A DNA stretch of 64,000 bases from Ravibacter sp037191015 (lineage in GTDB: Bacteria; Bacteroidota; Bacteroidia; Cytophagales; Spirosomataceae): contig JBBCKD010000007.1 in NCBI GenBank assembly GCA_037191015.1, forward strand, positions 1 to 64,000, read 5' to 3'. Shown here piece by piece: positions 50,218-59,357 of the stretch. Numbering within the stretch: position 1 is the first letter of the stretch; each line of letters begins with the position of its first letter. The notes under the pieces are model-generated. The model saw only the letters and a list, made by a program, of their open reading frames with translations, did no database searches and was not told the DNA's origin. The position numbers and the translations under genes are program-made.

Positions 50218-52017
50218 CTACCAGATAACGGAATAGGTCAGCCTGTCGGAAGCGTCGACTGCCAGCAGCTTCACCCCGTCCTTATTTTCGACCACGGCGC
50301 GCCCGCCTTCCTTCACTCTGATGAAAAACTGCCCGTCGACCAGGAACAGGCCGCCCGGCTGCTCCGCTATTTCATTGCCCCTGGCGAGAATGAACCGAAA
50401 TGAGGTACCCTTCTCATCTGCCATGACTGTACGGTCGAGGTACCTTCCTGAAGAATCGGGTACGATCCTGTCCTGGAACCCGGCGCCACCGAAAGTATAC
50501 AGAAAGGTAGGATTGTTATTGTCATCTACCTTGTAGCCCTTCAGCAGGTAATCTCCGGCAGCTTTCCCTCCTACTCCCGATACCTGGGGCGCATCACTCA
50601 GATTCAATACGCTTCCCATCGGTGTGGAGGTACCGTTTCCGCGGCTGAGCCACATGGGCGTAACGTTCAGGAAGAGGCCTCTCCAACTGCGGATGAGCGC
50701 TCCGTTTGCAAGGTTTACCGAAAAATTCACGCCGCTGATGCTCCCGACCGAAACACCATAAGGCAACACTTGTCCTCCGAAATTAATAAAACTGCGATGA
50801 ACAGCCGTTTCGCGTTCGGGTTCCAGGCTGATCGGGTCGGAAACCTGCGAAGTACCGACAGATCCGACCTCGTTAAGTACAATCTGCCTGATCCCCGGCC
50901 CTGAAACCGACAATCCGAAGCCGGGTTTATCACCCTCATTCACCTTTGCATAGGAATACTCGAAAGGCAGGTCGCCCGCCGGAAGCTCGACTTCCCGGCT
51001 ATCCCTGTGCCAGGCAAACGGGAAAACCACCTGGTCGCCGACCTTCAGATTCCCGTAACCGCCCCGGAAATCGCCGGAAAAGCGGTATTTCCCTTTTACG
51101 GGAATCGCGATCTTCCCTTTATACCTGATTACGTAATTGTTGGTCAGGGAAGACACCGAGTTATCGATCAGGGATGCCTTGCCTTCCTTTACCGGCTTCA
51201 GGCTGCCGAGCTCCTCCTGCTTGAGCACGCGGCCGTCATGAACGATATAGCCCAGCTCCTTGAAGAATGGTTTCGGGCTGTCAAACGGCCGTATGATTAT
51301 ATTCCTGAAAGCCACCGGGCCATGATCGCCCTGGAAACGAAGCGGTCCCTTGGCTACTTCGTCGTTGTTCATACCGCCTCTGGTAGGTCCCGTCAGCTCT
51401 ACGTTCTCATGGATGAGCAGGTCATTCAGATAGATGCTGAGAATTCTCGCATTCTCTGTTTTTTTACCGTTCCTGTCGAACCTGGGGGCCTGAAAAGATA
51501 TCCTGATCTTCTGCCACACCCCTGCTATCCGGCTTGCGTTCTGACGTGGCGCATATCCCTGGTAGCCTTTCTCGCCCTGCGGCCTGCTTTCGTCCCAGCG
51601 CTCGTAAATCCCGCCGCAATCTCCTGCCGCCGGATGCTTTTTCCCCCAGCTGTCGAGGAGCTGGATCTCGTACCGCCCCTGGAGATAGATACCGGAATTC
51701 GACTCCTTGGCCATCATAAACTCCATTTCAATATCCGCATCGCCGTGTTCCTGTATGGAATAGATATCTTTGGACTGTTTGGGGTCTGCCGGCAGGTTTA
51801 CAATTATAGCCCTCCCCTCGGAAATTTTCCGGAGATCGTATTTAACGTCGGGATCAGCCCGGACGCTGCCGGCGAGCTGCCAGTTCGGAGAAGGGTTCCT
51901 GAAAGCGGAGAGATCCTGAAGTGCGATCGACTGGGCATTAAGGCTGCCCGTGCAGACCGACAGCGCCAGGATACCTGCCAGGTTTTTCCTGAAAATTTTG
52001 AAATAGTTTTGCGGCAT
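50218..52017 (-). CDS. Two-module DUF1080 protein (3-keto-disaccharide hydrolase family)
   Basis: This 599-residue protein has a signal (MPQNYFKIFRKNLAGILALSVCTGSLNAQ), an N-terminal DUF1080 domain (about 30-245: DADIEMEFMMAKESNSGIYLQGRYEIQLLDSWGKK, GGMNNDEVAKGPLRFQGDHGPVAFRNIIIRPF), a PA14-like middle beta domain (about 280-390: YVIRYKGKIAIPVKGKYRFSGDFRGG) and a C-terminal beta-rich part of unknown type. DUF1080 members hydrolyse 3-keto-glycosides. It is 36 bp upstream of the propeller-cupredoxin gene, and divergent from another DUF1080 gene at 52285. The three minus-strand genes look like one catabolic unit. Confidence 0.88.
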   Translation of the reverse strand: MPQNYFKIFRKNLAGILALSVCTGSLNAQSIALQDLSAFRNPSPNWQLAGSVRADPDVKYDLRKISEGRAIIVNLPADPKQSKDIYSIQEHGDADIEMEFMMAKESNSGIYLQGRYEIQLLDSWGKKHPAAGDCGGIYERWDESRPQGEKGYQGYAPRQNASRIAGVWQKIRISFQAPRFDRNGKKTENARILSIYLNDLLIHENVELTGPTRGGMNNDEVAKGPLRFQGDHGPVAFRNIIIRPFDSPKPFFKELGYIVHDGRVLKQEELGSLKPVKEGKASLIDNSVSSLTNNYVIRYKGKIAIPVKGKYRFSGDFRGGYGNLKVGDQVVFPFAWHRDSREVELPAGDLPFEYSYAKVNEGDKPGFGLSVSGPGIRQIVLNEVGSVGTSQVSDPISLEPERETAVHRSFINFGGQVLPYGVSVGSISGVNFSVNLANGALIRSWRGLFLNVTPMWLSRGNGTSTPMGSVLNLSDAPQVSGVGGKAAGDYLLKGYKVDDNNNPTFLYTFGGAGFQDRIVPDSSGRYLDRTVMADEKGTSFRFILARGNEIAEQPGGLFLVDGQFFIRVKEGGRAVVENKDGVKLLAVDASDRLTYSVIW

Positions 52018-52065
52018 TTGATAATGTTATAGTTAGACGATGAAATAATGTGTCTTTGATGCGCT

Positions 52066-52112
52066 CTTCGGGACTTGCAGTCCCGAAGCCCTATTATGTT
52101 GCCTTTGGCAAC
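52066..52112. other. Two tandem hairpins in the divergent DUF1080 promoter region
   Basis: CTTCGGGACT-TGC-AGTCCCGAAG (52066-52088) is a perfect 10-bp stem, and GTTGCC-TTT-GGCAAC (52098-52112) a perfect 6-bp stem. They stand 50-95 nt upstream of the minus-strand DUF1080 start, probably in its 5' leader. They may stabilise mRNA or act in regulation; no known riboswitch form is recognised. Confidence 0.5.
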
Positions 52113-52184
52113 TATTTATTTATTCTGATTAGTCCTCTTAAACAATTTTATCATTTATAGTCATTTCGTTTACCGGCAAAGTAC

Positions 52185-52192
52185 TACTTTTG
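52185..52192 (+). promoter_or_regulatory. Putative -7 box of the single-domain DUF1080 gene
   Basis: TACTTTTG matches TAnnTTTG and lies 92 nt upstream of the ATG at 52285. The -33 position has no clear TTG, so an activator may be required. Confidence 0.45.
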
Positions 52193-52284
52193 GAAGAAGA
52201 GTAAGCCCCCGGGTTTCCTACTCTAAAGAGCCAAATGTATAAATTAACTACCATTTTTTAATATTTTTTAAAAATATCTGACAC

Positions 52285-53049
52285 ATGAAGCGAATAATCC
52301 TTTCTGCGATGAGCCTGTTAACCTTGTCAGGGGCTTATGCTCAGCTCAAACCCGAAAAAATGACTCCCGAGTCGAGCGAGCTTTGGGATCCCGAACCGAG
52401 AGTGGTGAAGCCGGGCACGCTGACCGGCAGCCTGTCAGGCACTACGGCTCCTTCGGATGCGCTGGTCCTTTTTGACGGTTCCAACCTCGATCAATGGGTT
52501 TCTTCGGAGGATAGGAAGTCGCCTGCTCCGTTTACCCTGAAGGATGGGGCTATGACGGTAACTCCTAAAAAAGGCGGCATCCAGACCAAACAGGAATTCG
52601 GCGATTTCCAGCTTCATATCGAGTGGCGCAGTCCCTCGGAAGTAAAAGGCAGCGGCCAGGGAAGAGGAAACAGCGGTATTTTCCTGCAGGGTATTTACGA
52701 ACTCCAGGTACTCGACAGCTACAATAACAGGACTTATGCCAACGGGCAGGCGGGATCTATCTACAAACAGACTCCGCCGCTGGTAAATCCTGTCAAGGCT
52801 CCGGGGGAATGGCAGTCTTACGACGTTATCTATACCGCTCCGCGCTTCAACAAAGACGGTATGGCTACTGTGCCTGCCTATGTAACGGTCATATTGAACG
52901 GAGTCGTTGTACAGCATCATACGCAGATACAGGGTACTACTCCTTATGTCGGCAGACCTGTCAATAAACCCCACGGGAAAGGCCCTATCAGCCTGCAGGA
53001 CCACGGCGACCTGGTGAGCTTCAGAAATATCTGGATCCGCGAGCTCTGA
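52285..53049 (+). CDS. Single-domain DUF1080 (3-keto-disaccharide hydrolase) protein
   Basis: This 254-residue exported protein has a signal (MKRIILSAMSLLTLSGAYAQ) and one DUF1080 domain over about residues 50-250: ALVLFDGSNLDQWVS, FGDFQLHIEWRSPSEVKGSGQGRGNSGIFLQGIYELQVLDS, and GKGPISLQDHGDLVSFRNIWIREL. The conserved tryptophan, glutamate and aspartate positions of the family are present. It diverges from the two-module DUF1080/propeller/sulfatase operon and probably acts on the same substrate class. A perfect terminator follows at 53072-53117. Confidence 0.93.
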   Translation: MKRIILSAMSLLTLSGAYAQLKPEKMTPESSELWDPEPRVVKPGTLTGSLSGTTAPSDALVLFDGSNLDQWVSSEDRKSPAPFTLKDGAMTVTPKKGGIQTKQEFGDFQLHIEWRSPSEVKGSGQGRGNSGIFLQGIYELQVLDSYNNRTYANGQAGSIYKQTPPLVNPVKAPGEWQSYDVIYTAPRFNKDGMATVPAYVTVILNGVVVQHHTQIQGTTPYVGRPVNKPHGKGPISLQDHGDLVSFRNIWIREL

Positions 53050-53071
53050 TCTTTGCGACATTCTCTTTAAA

Positions 53072-53117
53072 AAAGCAGGCCGGTAACTGAGAAATGTACC
53101 GGCCTGCTTTCTTTTTC
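53072..53117 (+). terminator. Rho-independent terminator after DUF1080 gene
   Basis: A 14-bp perfect stem AAAGCAGGCCGGTA (53072-53085) and its complement (53097-53110), followed by CTTTTT. It separates the plus-strand DUF1080 gene from the converging heme operon. Confidence 0.9.
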
Positions 53118-53296
53118 CGCCGATTCTACGGCCGGAACTACAGCGGGAAACCGGCGGAATCTGCTTTTGGCAAATAGGATGAGCTGACTTTGATAATTAA
53201 AATAAAAAATACACTTTACATGTATGCAATTATAGTCATTCTTACCTGTCTGCCCTAATATTATTTGCACTTATCTTTGATTTTTTTTAACTCATA

Positions 53297-54355
53297 TCAG
53301 CTCAACCTTTCAGCATTGTCCCTGACCAGGTCCTGCCATTCTTTTAATTCCGGTATTCCCGGCTTCCTCTTGCCGAAGAACTGAACGATCATTTCCCCTT
53401 CTTTGTCAAAAAACTCGACTGCAGTGACGATGCCGTCAACGGTAGGCTTGATCACTACCCAGGCTTCGTCGATCGCGTCTTCCCGGAGGTGCAGGTTGAA
53501 CTCCGGGTCCATCACGTTATACCATGGTCCCATTTCAAATAGTTTTTTTACAGGTCCCGTATGGATCTGGATGCACCCCTGGTTGCCTACAAATACCATG
53601 ATAGACGTACCCGCCTCAGCAGCCGCCTGCAGGATCTTCCGGCACGAAGATGGTTTTACCCGGTATGCCAGGCCTTCAGGTGCGAACCTCATGGCTTCCC
53701 TTCTCGGAAGATCGTACTTACGCAGCAGGCCGAAAAAATCGTGCGTATCCTTCAGATCCGTCCATTCCTGCTGAAATAGCTTTTTCGACTCTTCGTCGAT
53801 CCCGTCAAATGTGTAGCCCTTCGGCCTGGCCGGCCCGATATCCAGAACCGCCGATTGCGCCGGGTCGGTATACCTGGCTACCAGTTGGTCGAAGGCTTCG
53901 CGGTTGCTTTGGTCGGTAAGATAGATTTTGTGAATTGCCTCCCCGTCCTTACCGAAAAACTGCAGGCTGTGCCTGTCGCCTTCGCTTACTGCGAAAACAA
54001 ATGACCATGGCCCCATAAAGAGCCTCAGATCGATGTCTTCGCCTACAAAAAGGCCGACGTGCGGGTTAAAGGTAGGATTAAGGTAAGTCCCTTTTCTTTC
54101 ATGAACCACCGAATCGTTCCTGGTAAGGGCCATCACGTGCCCGAGCGATTCCACATCCTTCAATATGGCCTCAAATTCGGGCCGCAGACGGGTAACGCCG
54201 CTTCCGATACCCGTAGCGACCAGCTCAGCTTCAGTAGTACTGAGCGCACGGGCTGCATCCCTGATCCTTACTTTGGGGTTGGAAGTTCTGAACTCTTCCC
54301 ACCTGGACTTCAGATCTGCAATATTCTCATTTTGGGTTAACGCTGCATTTGCCAT
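53297..54355 (-). CDS. hmuS: Hemin-degrading factor HmuS/ChuS family
   Basis: This 352-residue cytosolic protein is of the HemS/ChuS/HmuS family, with two similar halves (residues 15-175 and 190-345). Shared motifs are MALTRNDSVVHERKGTYLNP in the first half, and IMVFVGNQGCIQIHTGPVKKLFEMGPWYNVMDPEFNLHLREDAIDEAWVVIKPT in the second. Such proteins bind incoming heme and store, transfer or break it down to release iron. It is the last gene of the hmuYTUVS operon. Length and both halves are complete. Confidence 0.94.
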   Translation of the reverse strand: MANAALTQNENIADLKSRWEEFRTSNPKVRIRDAARALSTTEAELVATGIGSGVTRLRPEFEAILKDVESLGHVMALTRNDSVVHERKGTYLNPTFNPHVGLFVGEDIDLRLFMGPWSFVFAVSEGDRHSLQFFGKDGEAIHKIYLTDQSNREAFDQLVARYTDPAQSAVLDIGPARPKGYTFDGIDEESKKLFQQEWTDLKDTHDFFGLLRKYDLPRREAMRFAPEGLAYRVKPSSCRKILQAAAEAGTSIMVFVGNQGCIQIHTGPVKKLFEMGPWYNVMDPEFNLHLREDAIDEAWVVIKPTVDGIVTAVEFFDKEGEMIVQFFGKRKPGIPELKEWQDLVRDNAERLS

Positions 54356-54397
54356 TTCTATCTCGTTTTTATTACGAACAAATATGAAATTCTTTCT

Positions 54398-55177
54398 CTA
54401 AAACCGCGAGGCAGGGACTATGATGTTCCCCTCCGCGTCCGGCAGCTTCATCAGCCGTACCGGAACACTGAAAACGTCTTCGATATTCGCTGCCGTAAGC
54501 ACTTCAGCGGGAGTTCCCGACATCCTGATCCTCCCGTTTTGCATAAGGAGCACTTCATCCGCATACTGGAGCGTCATGTTCAGATCGTGCAGCACTGCCA
54601 CTACTCCCGCCCCTTTGTCTGCGAGCTGTCTTGCTATATCAAGCGCATGATACTGGTGAAGCAGGTCCATCCCGTTCGTAGGTTCATCCAGGAAAAGAAA
54701 GGCTTTTTCAGTCCCCCATATCTGCGCCAGCGACTTGGCCAGCTGGACTCTCTGCTGCTCGCCGCCCGACAATGTCGGGAAAATCCGGCGGGCGAAAGGA
54801 AGCATTCCGACATTGCGCAAACATTCCTCTACGATTTCATAATCTCTTTCTTCCGGGGCATTCTTATGAAAGGGATACCGCCCCATCATCACAACATCCT
54901 GTACTTCGAAAGGCAGCGACAACTTGTTTTGCTGGGTCAGCACAGCCCTTTTCCGTGCAAGATCCAGGTAGGTGTACCCTGTCATATCCCTGCCGTCGAG
55001 CGTAACGGTACCTTTCTCAGGCGAAAGCTCACGGGTCAGTATCTTCAGCAGCGTAGATTTTCCGGCGCCGTTCGGGCCGGCTACCGCTACCAGCCGCCCG
55101 GTCTTCAGCGTTACGCTGATCTCTTCCAGCAACCTGCGGCCCCTGACCGAATAAGATATGCCATTTGCCTCGATCAT
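54398..55177 (-). CDS. hmuV: Heme ABC transporter ATP-binding protein
   Basis: This 259-residue ATPase powers heme import. It has Walker A GPNGAGKST, the signature LSGGEQQRV, Walker B AFLFLDEPTNGMD and the H-loop VAVLHDLN, as in HmuV/BtuD-type subunits. It overlaps hmuU by 4 bp and lies 42 bp upstream of hmuS. It works with HmuU in the inner membrane. Confidence 0.95.
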   Translation of the reverse strand: MIEANGISYSVRGRRLLEEISVTLKTGRLVAVAGPNGAGKSTLLKILTRELSPEKGTVTLDGRDMTGYTYLDLARKRAVLTQQNKLSLPFEVQDVVMMGRYPFHKNAPEERDYEIVEECLRNVGMLPFARRIFPTLSGGEQQRVQLAKSLAQIWGTEKAFLFLDEPTNGMDLLHQYHALDIARQLADKGAGVVAVLHDLNMTLQYADEVLLMQNGRIRMSGTPAEVLTAANIEDVFSVPVRLMKLPDAEGNIIVPASRF

Positions 55178-56295
55178 ATCCTACGCCTGTGTTCGTTTAA
55201 AAGGATATAAATAAAGACCGGGGCGCCCATCAGCGCGGTGATAACGCCCAGCGGTAATTCAGACGGTGCTACCAGCGTCCTGGCGATAGCGTCGGCAAAT
55301 GTCAGGATCGCGGCCCCTCCTATGGCAGCCCCCGGTAAAACGATACGGTGATCGGGACCGAAGGCCTTCCTGATAATGTGAGGTACGATCAAGGCTATAA
55401 ATCCTATATTACCGGCCATTGCAACGCATGCCCCTACAGCAAGAGTAGCCAGGATGATACAGCTCTTTTTCAGCTGCCTGATATTGATGCCCAGGTGTAA
55501 AGCCTGGTTTTCTCCTAACGCAAGCAGGTTGAGCGCCTTCGAGAGCTTTGTCCCGTAAAGTACCGTGACCAGGACGAACGGGAGAAGCGTCAGAACATTT
55601 ATCCAGGTAGCCCCGCCGAGGCTTCCCAGGTTCCAGAACGTCAGGTCTCGAAGCTGCTGGTCGTCGGCCAGGCTGGTAATAAGGCCTGTCATCGCCATTA
55701 CGAAGGCGTTGATCGCTATCCCGACAAGCAGCATGGTACTGATTTTGAATTCGCCGTCGGCCTTCGAAATCCGGTAAACGATGATGGTTGTGATGCAGGA
55801 TCCTGCAAATGCAAAAAAAGCCAGGGTATAACTGGCCAGGTATCCTCCCAAAACGCCCAGGCTTATGTTAAAAACAATCGTCAGCACTGCCGCCAGCATT
55901 GCCCCTGAGGAAATCCCGATCAGCATGGGATCGGCGAGCGGGTTCCTGAAAAGCCCCTGCAGAAGTGCCCCGGCAACTGCCAGCCCGGCTCCGACCAGCA
56001 TTCCCAGGCATATACGCGGAAGCCTGATAAACCAGAAGATAACTTCCTGCTCATCACGGAAAGGAATAGTACTTGTCCACCCGAATTTACGAACCACGAT
56101 GGACCATAGCTCGGCCGGAGAAATCGAGACGGCGCCCACTCCTACCGACACCACGGCGGCAGCACAAAGAAGCAGTACCAGCACCCCTAATCCCCATACC
56201 CGCTTTCCGGCGTCCGGCCGCTTTAGCGCCTGCGGTTCCGCAGCCCTCCGCCCTTCCTCAACCGGGATCTCATCTGCTATCTGTTCTTTTGACAT
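55174..56295 (-). CDS. hmuU: Heme ABC transporter permease
   Basis: This 373-residue inner-membrane protein is a FecCD/BtuC-family permease with ten hydrophobic segments. Typical stretches are IRLPRICLGMLVGAGLAVAGALLQGLFRNPLADPMLIGISSGAM and GAAIGGAAILTFADAIARTLVAPSELPLGVITALMGAPVFIYIL. A charged N-terminal extension (about 30 residues) precedes helix 1. It is co-transcribed with hmuT (5 bp gap) and hmuV (4 bp overlap). Confidence 0.95.
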   Translation of the reverse strand: MSKEQIADEIPVEEGRRAAEPQALKRPDAGKRVWGLGVLVLLLCAAAVVSVGVGAVSISPAELWSIVVRKFGWTSTIPFRDEQEVIFWFIRLPRICLGMLVGAGLAVAGALLQGLFRNPLADPMLIGISSGAMLAAVLTIVFNISLGVLGGYLASYTLAFFAFAGSCITTIIVYRISKADGEFKISTMLLVGIAINAFVMAMTGLITSLADDQQLRDLTFWNLGSLGGATWINVLTLLPFVLVTVLYGTKLSKALNLLALGENQALHLGINIRQLKKSCIILATLAVGACVAMAGNIGFIALIVPHIIRKAFGPDHRIVLPGAAIGGAAILTFADAIARTLVAPSELPLGVITALMGAPVFIYILLNEHRRRI

Positions 56296-56300
56296 AGCGG

Positions 56301-57131
56301 CTATCTTACCTTCGTGGCGAGTTCTGATAATGCTTCTCCCATTCTCGGCCCGAAGCCCATGAGGTACAGGCCGTCCATTGTGATCACCTTCCTCCCCTTA
56401 CCGGCGTTGGTGTAGGCTATTCCGGGTATCTTCAGCAGCCCGTCGACCCCGCCGACACTTTTCAGGCCGTCCTCAAACAGGAGCAGGTAATCGGGATTTG
56501 CAGCCAGGAGCGATTCGCTCGTCAGGGGCCTGAACTCCTTAAACCCGACGGCGGCGTTCCTGTTGCCTGAAAGCCTGATCATCTCGTCTATCTGCGTGCC
56601 TTCCCCCGAAACCATCAGGGTTCCGGCGCCCCTTGCATATATAAAAAGCACTTTTTTATTCGCGCCGGACCTTGTGGATTTCTTCAGGTCGCCTTCTAAT
56701 TTTTTCACCATTGCTTCGGCCTCCTTTTCCTTTTTAAAATAGGCGCCGACCTCAAGGATAAGTTTTTTTGCTCCTTCAACCGAATACTCATGATCGAAAT
56801 CCACCACTTTTTTCCCTGTCTGCTGCAACTGCCGGACAAGCCCCGGGTTGATCATCGCCTTTTTATTGACCAGTATGAGATCCGGGTTAAGCGACAATAT
56901 CCCTTCCGCAGAAATATTGCGGTTGTGCCCTATCTGCTTCAGCTTTTTGAGCGATTCGGGATAGGTACTGGTAACATCTACTCCTACCAGCTTCGATTCC
57001 ATCCCCAGACCGCATACTATCTCGCTCAAAGTGCCGTCGGTAGATACTATTCGCTGTGCCTCCGCAGCGAAGGAAAACAGCAGGATGAATACAGTTAAAA
57101 TCTTTACGGCAACCCGATTCGGAAAATGCAT
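56301..57131 (-). CDS. hmuT: Heme ABC transporter substrate-binding protein
   Basis: This 276-residue periplasmic protein has a signal (MHFPNRVAVKILTVFILLFSFAAEAQ) and a class III binding-protein fold with the heme-ligand-bearing N-lobe (RIVSTDGTLSEIVCGLGMESKLVGVDVTSTYP) and a linking helix. It fits the HmuT/ShuT group that hands heme to the HmuUV transporter. It follows hmuY at 29 bp and precedes hmuU at 5 bp. Confidence 0.94.
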   Translation of the reverse strand: MHFPNRVAVKILTVFILLFSFAAEAQRIVSTDGTLSEIVCGLGMESKLVGVDVTSTYPESLKKLKQIGHNRNISAEGILSLNPDLILVNKKAMINPGLVRQLQQTGKKVVDFDHEYSVEGAKKLILEVGAYFKKEKEAEAMVKKLEGDLKKSTRSGANKKVLFIYARGAGTLMVSGEGTQIDEMIRLSGNRNAAVGFKEFRPLTSESLLAANPDYLLLFEDGLKSVGGVDGLLKIPGIAYTNAGKGRKVITMDGLYLMGFGPRMGEALSELATKVR

Positions 57132-57160
57132 ATTGAACGCTTTGATATAATCTGCACCTA

Positions 57161-57742
57161 CTATTTGAATACGCCTGAACCGTCGGGCTGGTATACATAT
57201 CTGAATGTATAATAACGCCCGGGTGAATCGGTTTCGCCTTCGACATCGCGGTAATAACTCAATATTTCCACTTTAGCGAACTTCCCGTCGGCCGTCCTTA
57301 CGAACAGCACGCGGTTGGGAAGAGGCTTGATTTCATGGGTAGTAAAGACGTACTCATACCAACCGTTTCCTGACCCGGCCGGAATAGCCGTTTTCCCGTC
57401 CGGCTCATCGGTAGCCCAGGTCAGACCTTCGGGAAGCCTGTCTACGGCGTCAAACACGGCGGTAGTCAGAGAAGCCCCGCCTTTCCCTTTCCGCTCTTTG
57501 CCCCCGTTTACAATAATGCTGGTTCCTTTGAAGCCAAGATCCCACTGGTCGCTTTCCAGCTTTTCAACCGGTACTATCGCCCCTTTGGAAAAGCTGAACA
57601 GCGTGTAGCGATCAGCCTGGGGCTCGGGATCGGCAGGCAGATTTTTATAGACTAAAACTTTTAAATCCTGGGACCTGACCGTCGTCGCACCCGAAAGGAG
57701 CGCTATACAGAGGCCGGTATATAAAACTACCCGAAAAGACAT
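57161..57742 (-). CDS. hmuY: HmuY-family heme-binding protein
   Basis: The product (193 residues from the ATG at 57742) has a signal (MSFRVVLYTGLCIALLSGATTVRSQ) and an HmuY-type all-beta domain: YTLFSFSKGAIVPVEKLESDQWDLGFKGTSIIVNGGK and the C-terminal FAKVEILSYYRDVEGE plus YYTFRYVYQPDGSG. HmuY proteins take up heme outside the cell and pass it to a TonB receptor. An earlier start at 57781 would begin within the promoter. It heads the hmu operon behind a promoter with a Fur-like dyad. No lipobox is evident, unlike the Porphyromonas protein. Confidence 0.9.
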   Translation of the reverse strand: MSFRVVLYTGLCIALLSGATTVRSQDLKVLVYKNLPADPEPQADRYTLFSFSKGAIVPVEKLESDQWDLGFKGTSIIVNGGKERKGKGGASLTTAVFDAVDRLPEGLTWATDEPDGKTAIPAGSGNGWYEYVFTTHEIKPLPNRVLFVRTADGKFAKVEILSYYRDVEGETDSPGRYYTFRYVYQPDGSGVFK

Positions 57743-57770
57743 GACAAATACCTGTTTGGTTAAATCGCTG

Positions 57771-57802
57771 CAAGATAGCACCAGTTTAGAATTGATTCAA
57801 AT
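57771..57802 (-). promoter_or_regulatory. hmu operon promoter with Fur-like dyad
   Basis: On the minus strand TTTG (57798-57801) precedes TATCTTG (57771-57777) by 20 nt, a good Bacteroidota-type promoter with one mismatch in the -7 box. Inside it, 57785-57802 reads TTTAGAAT-TG-ATTCAAAT on the plus strand, an imperfect dyad (6 of 8 positions) like Fur boxes of the phylum. This would allow repression of heme uptake by Fur when iron is plentiful. Confidence 0.55.
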
Positions 57803-58026
57803 TAAAAATAACTTACCTTTTATATCTCAAAAAAAACCGCTCAACATTATTCGCTTGCCGTTCCGCTCCCGAAAGCTGTAATTGATCTTTATAAACAACT
57901 GAACGCCATGCCGGTAGGGACCCTGCGGGCCGGGAAATTAAAACGTGCCCGATCCATACGATTGCAACAGCCTTTCCGTTAGAATGACGGGTTGAAATAA
58001 ATCTTTGAGTAATACCTCCGTTCGCC

Positions 58027-59190
58027 ATGAATTCTTTTCGGAATTTTTTCTGGTTCTGCTCCGGCGCCAACCGTGCACTCCTGACACGCTGTCCAAGCGA
58101 GTCGGAAAAATATGCCGGCATCGGCGCCACGATATTTTTTACCGGCCTGTTTGCATCTCTTTCGGCAGGCTACGCGCTTTTTACAATATTCGGCAACGTA
58201 TGGACGGCCGGCTTTTTCGGCCTTGTATGGGGTACCATGATTTTTAACCTGGATCGCTATATCGTATCCAGCATGGTGAAGAGAGACCGGTTCTGGCAGG
58301 AATTCAAGCTACTCCTTCCCCGGCTCGGCCTAGCAATCATACTGGCGTTGGTGATTTCAAAACCGCTTGAATTAAAAATCTTTGAAAAAGAAATCAACCG
58401 GAAGCTGGATGTAAAAAAATCGGAGGAAGTAGTCCTCGCCAGGGAAGCTATCCGCAAAGGGCTTCCTGAATATAATGAAATAGAAGGGAAAATTGCAGCG
58501 CTCAAGGAAGAGGTCTCAGCAAAAGAAGCATTCAGGGACAAAAAACAGGAAGAGTACGACTTCGAAAGATTCGGCACCAAAACTCCGGGCACCACCGGGA
58601 TCGCGGGAATAGGTACCAATGCACGCAAAAAAGAACAGCAGCTTAACGACGCCCAGGCTGACCTCCGGCAGACGGAAGAACGTGCGAACCTTCAGATCAG
58701 CCAGCTTGAGCAGCAAATCCTCGAGGTCAGGAAAAAAGGAGACCTGGAATTTGAAAGCCAGAAGACAACGATTGATCAATACGACGGGCTGGCGGCCCGT
58801 ATAGATGCCTTAAGCGTACTGACAGCCGAAAGCCGGGCTATGCATTACGCCAACCTGTTCCTGATCCTGCTCTTCATTGCCATTGAAATCGCCCCGATTT
58901 TCGTCAAGTTCATCTCATCCAAAGGGCCGTATGATGAATTGCTTGAAGCCCATGAAAAGGAAATAAAAGTATACAAGGAAGAGCGCCTGACCAAAACAAT
59001 ACAGAGCAGCGAGGCCCGCCTCCTCCGCTTTACGGATAAGGAAAAGCTTCAGAACGAGGAAAATGTAGCCCGCTCGCAGAGAATCCGCAAAAAGTTTGAC
59101 AATGCGGAAGACGAACTGCTCGATGAAACGATCAGGCACTGGAAGGAGGAGGAAAAGGAAAAAATGAATCGTACCAGCTTCGGATGGTAA
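58027..59190 (+). CDS. DUF4407 membrane protein
   Basis: This 387-residue protein matches the DUF4407 family. The N-terminus (FFWFCSGANRALLTRCPSESEKYAGIGATIFFTGLFASLSAGYALF) gives two membrane helices, followed by FNLDRYIVSSM and a third helix near residues 95-115. A long coiled coil over about 130-250 precedes a last membrane segment near 275-295 (YANLFLILLFIAIEIAPIFVKFISS) and a charged cytosolic tail. Function is unknown; such proteins are widespread in Bacteroidota and Actinobacteria. It is transcribed divergently from the hmu operon. Confidence 0.9.
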   Translation: MNSFRNFFWFCSGANRALLTRCPSESEKYAGIGATIFFTGLFASLSAGYALFTIFGNVWTAGFFGLVWGTMIFNLDRYIVSSMVKRDRFWQEFKLLLPRLGLAIILALVISKPLELKIFEKEINRKLDVKKSEEVVLAREAIRKGLPEYNEIEGKIAALKEEVSAKEAFRDKKQEEYDFERFGTKTPGTTGIAGIGTNARKKEQQLNDAQADLRQTEERANLQISQLEQQILEVRKKGDLEFESQKTTIDQYDGLAARIDALSVLTAESRAMHYANLFLILLFIAIEIAPIFVKFISSKGPYDELLEAHEKEIKVYKEERLTKTIQSSEARLLRFTDKEKLQNEENVARSQRIRKKFDNAEDELLDETIRHWKEEEKEKMNRTSFGW

Positions 59191-59357
59191 TTGATAACCC
59201 CGTCTTCATGAATTAGCCAGCTACCTGTCCCCAGTGAATTCTCCCGGGAAAACGATATGCTTGAACCCAGCCAATGTAACTACGTTCACTTTAGGGAATT
59301 CTATATTTTTCAGGATATTAAAATCTTTGTTATATATCTTTTTGAAATCCGACTTCC

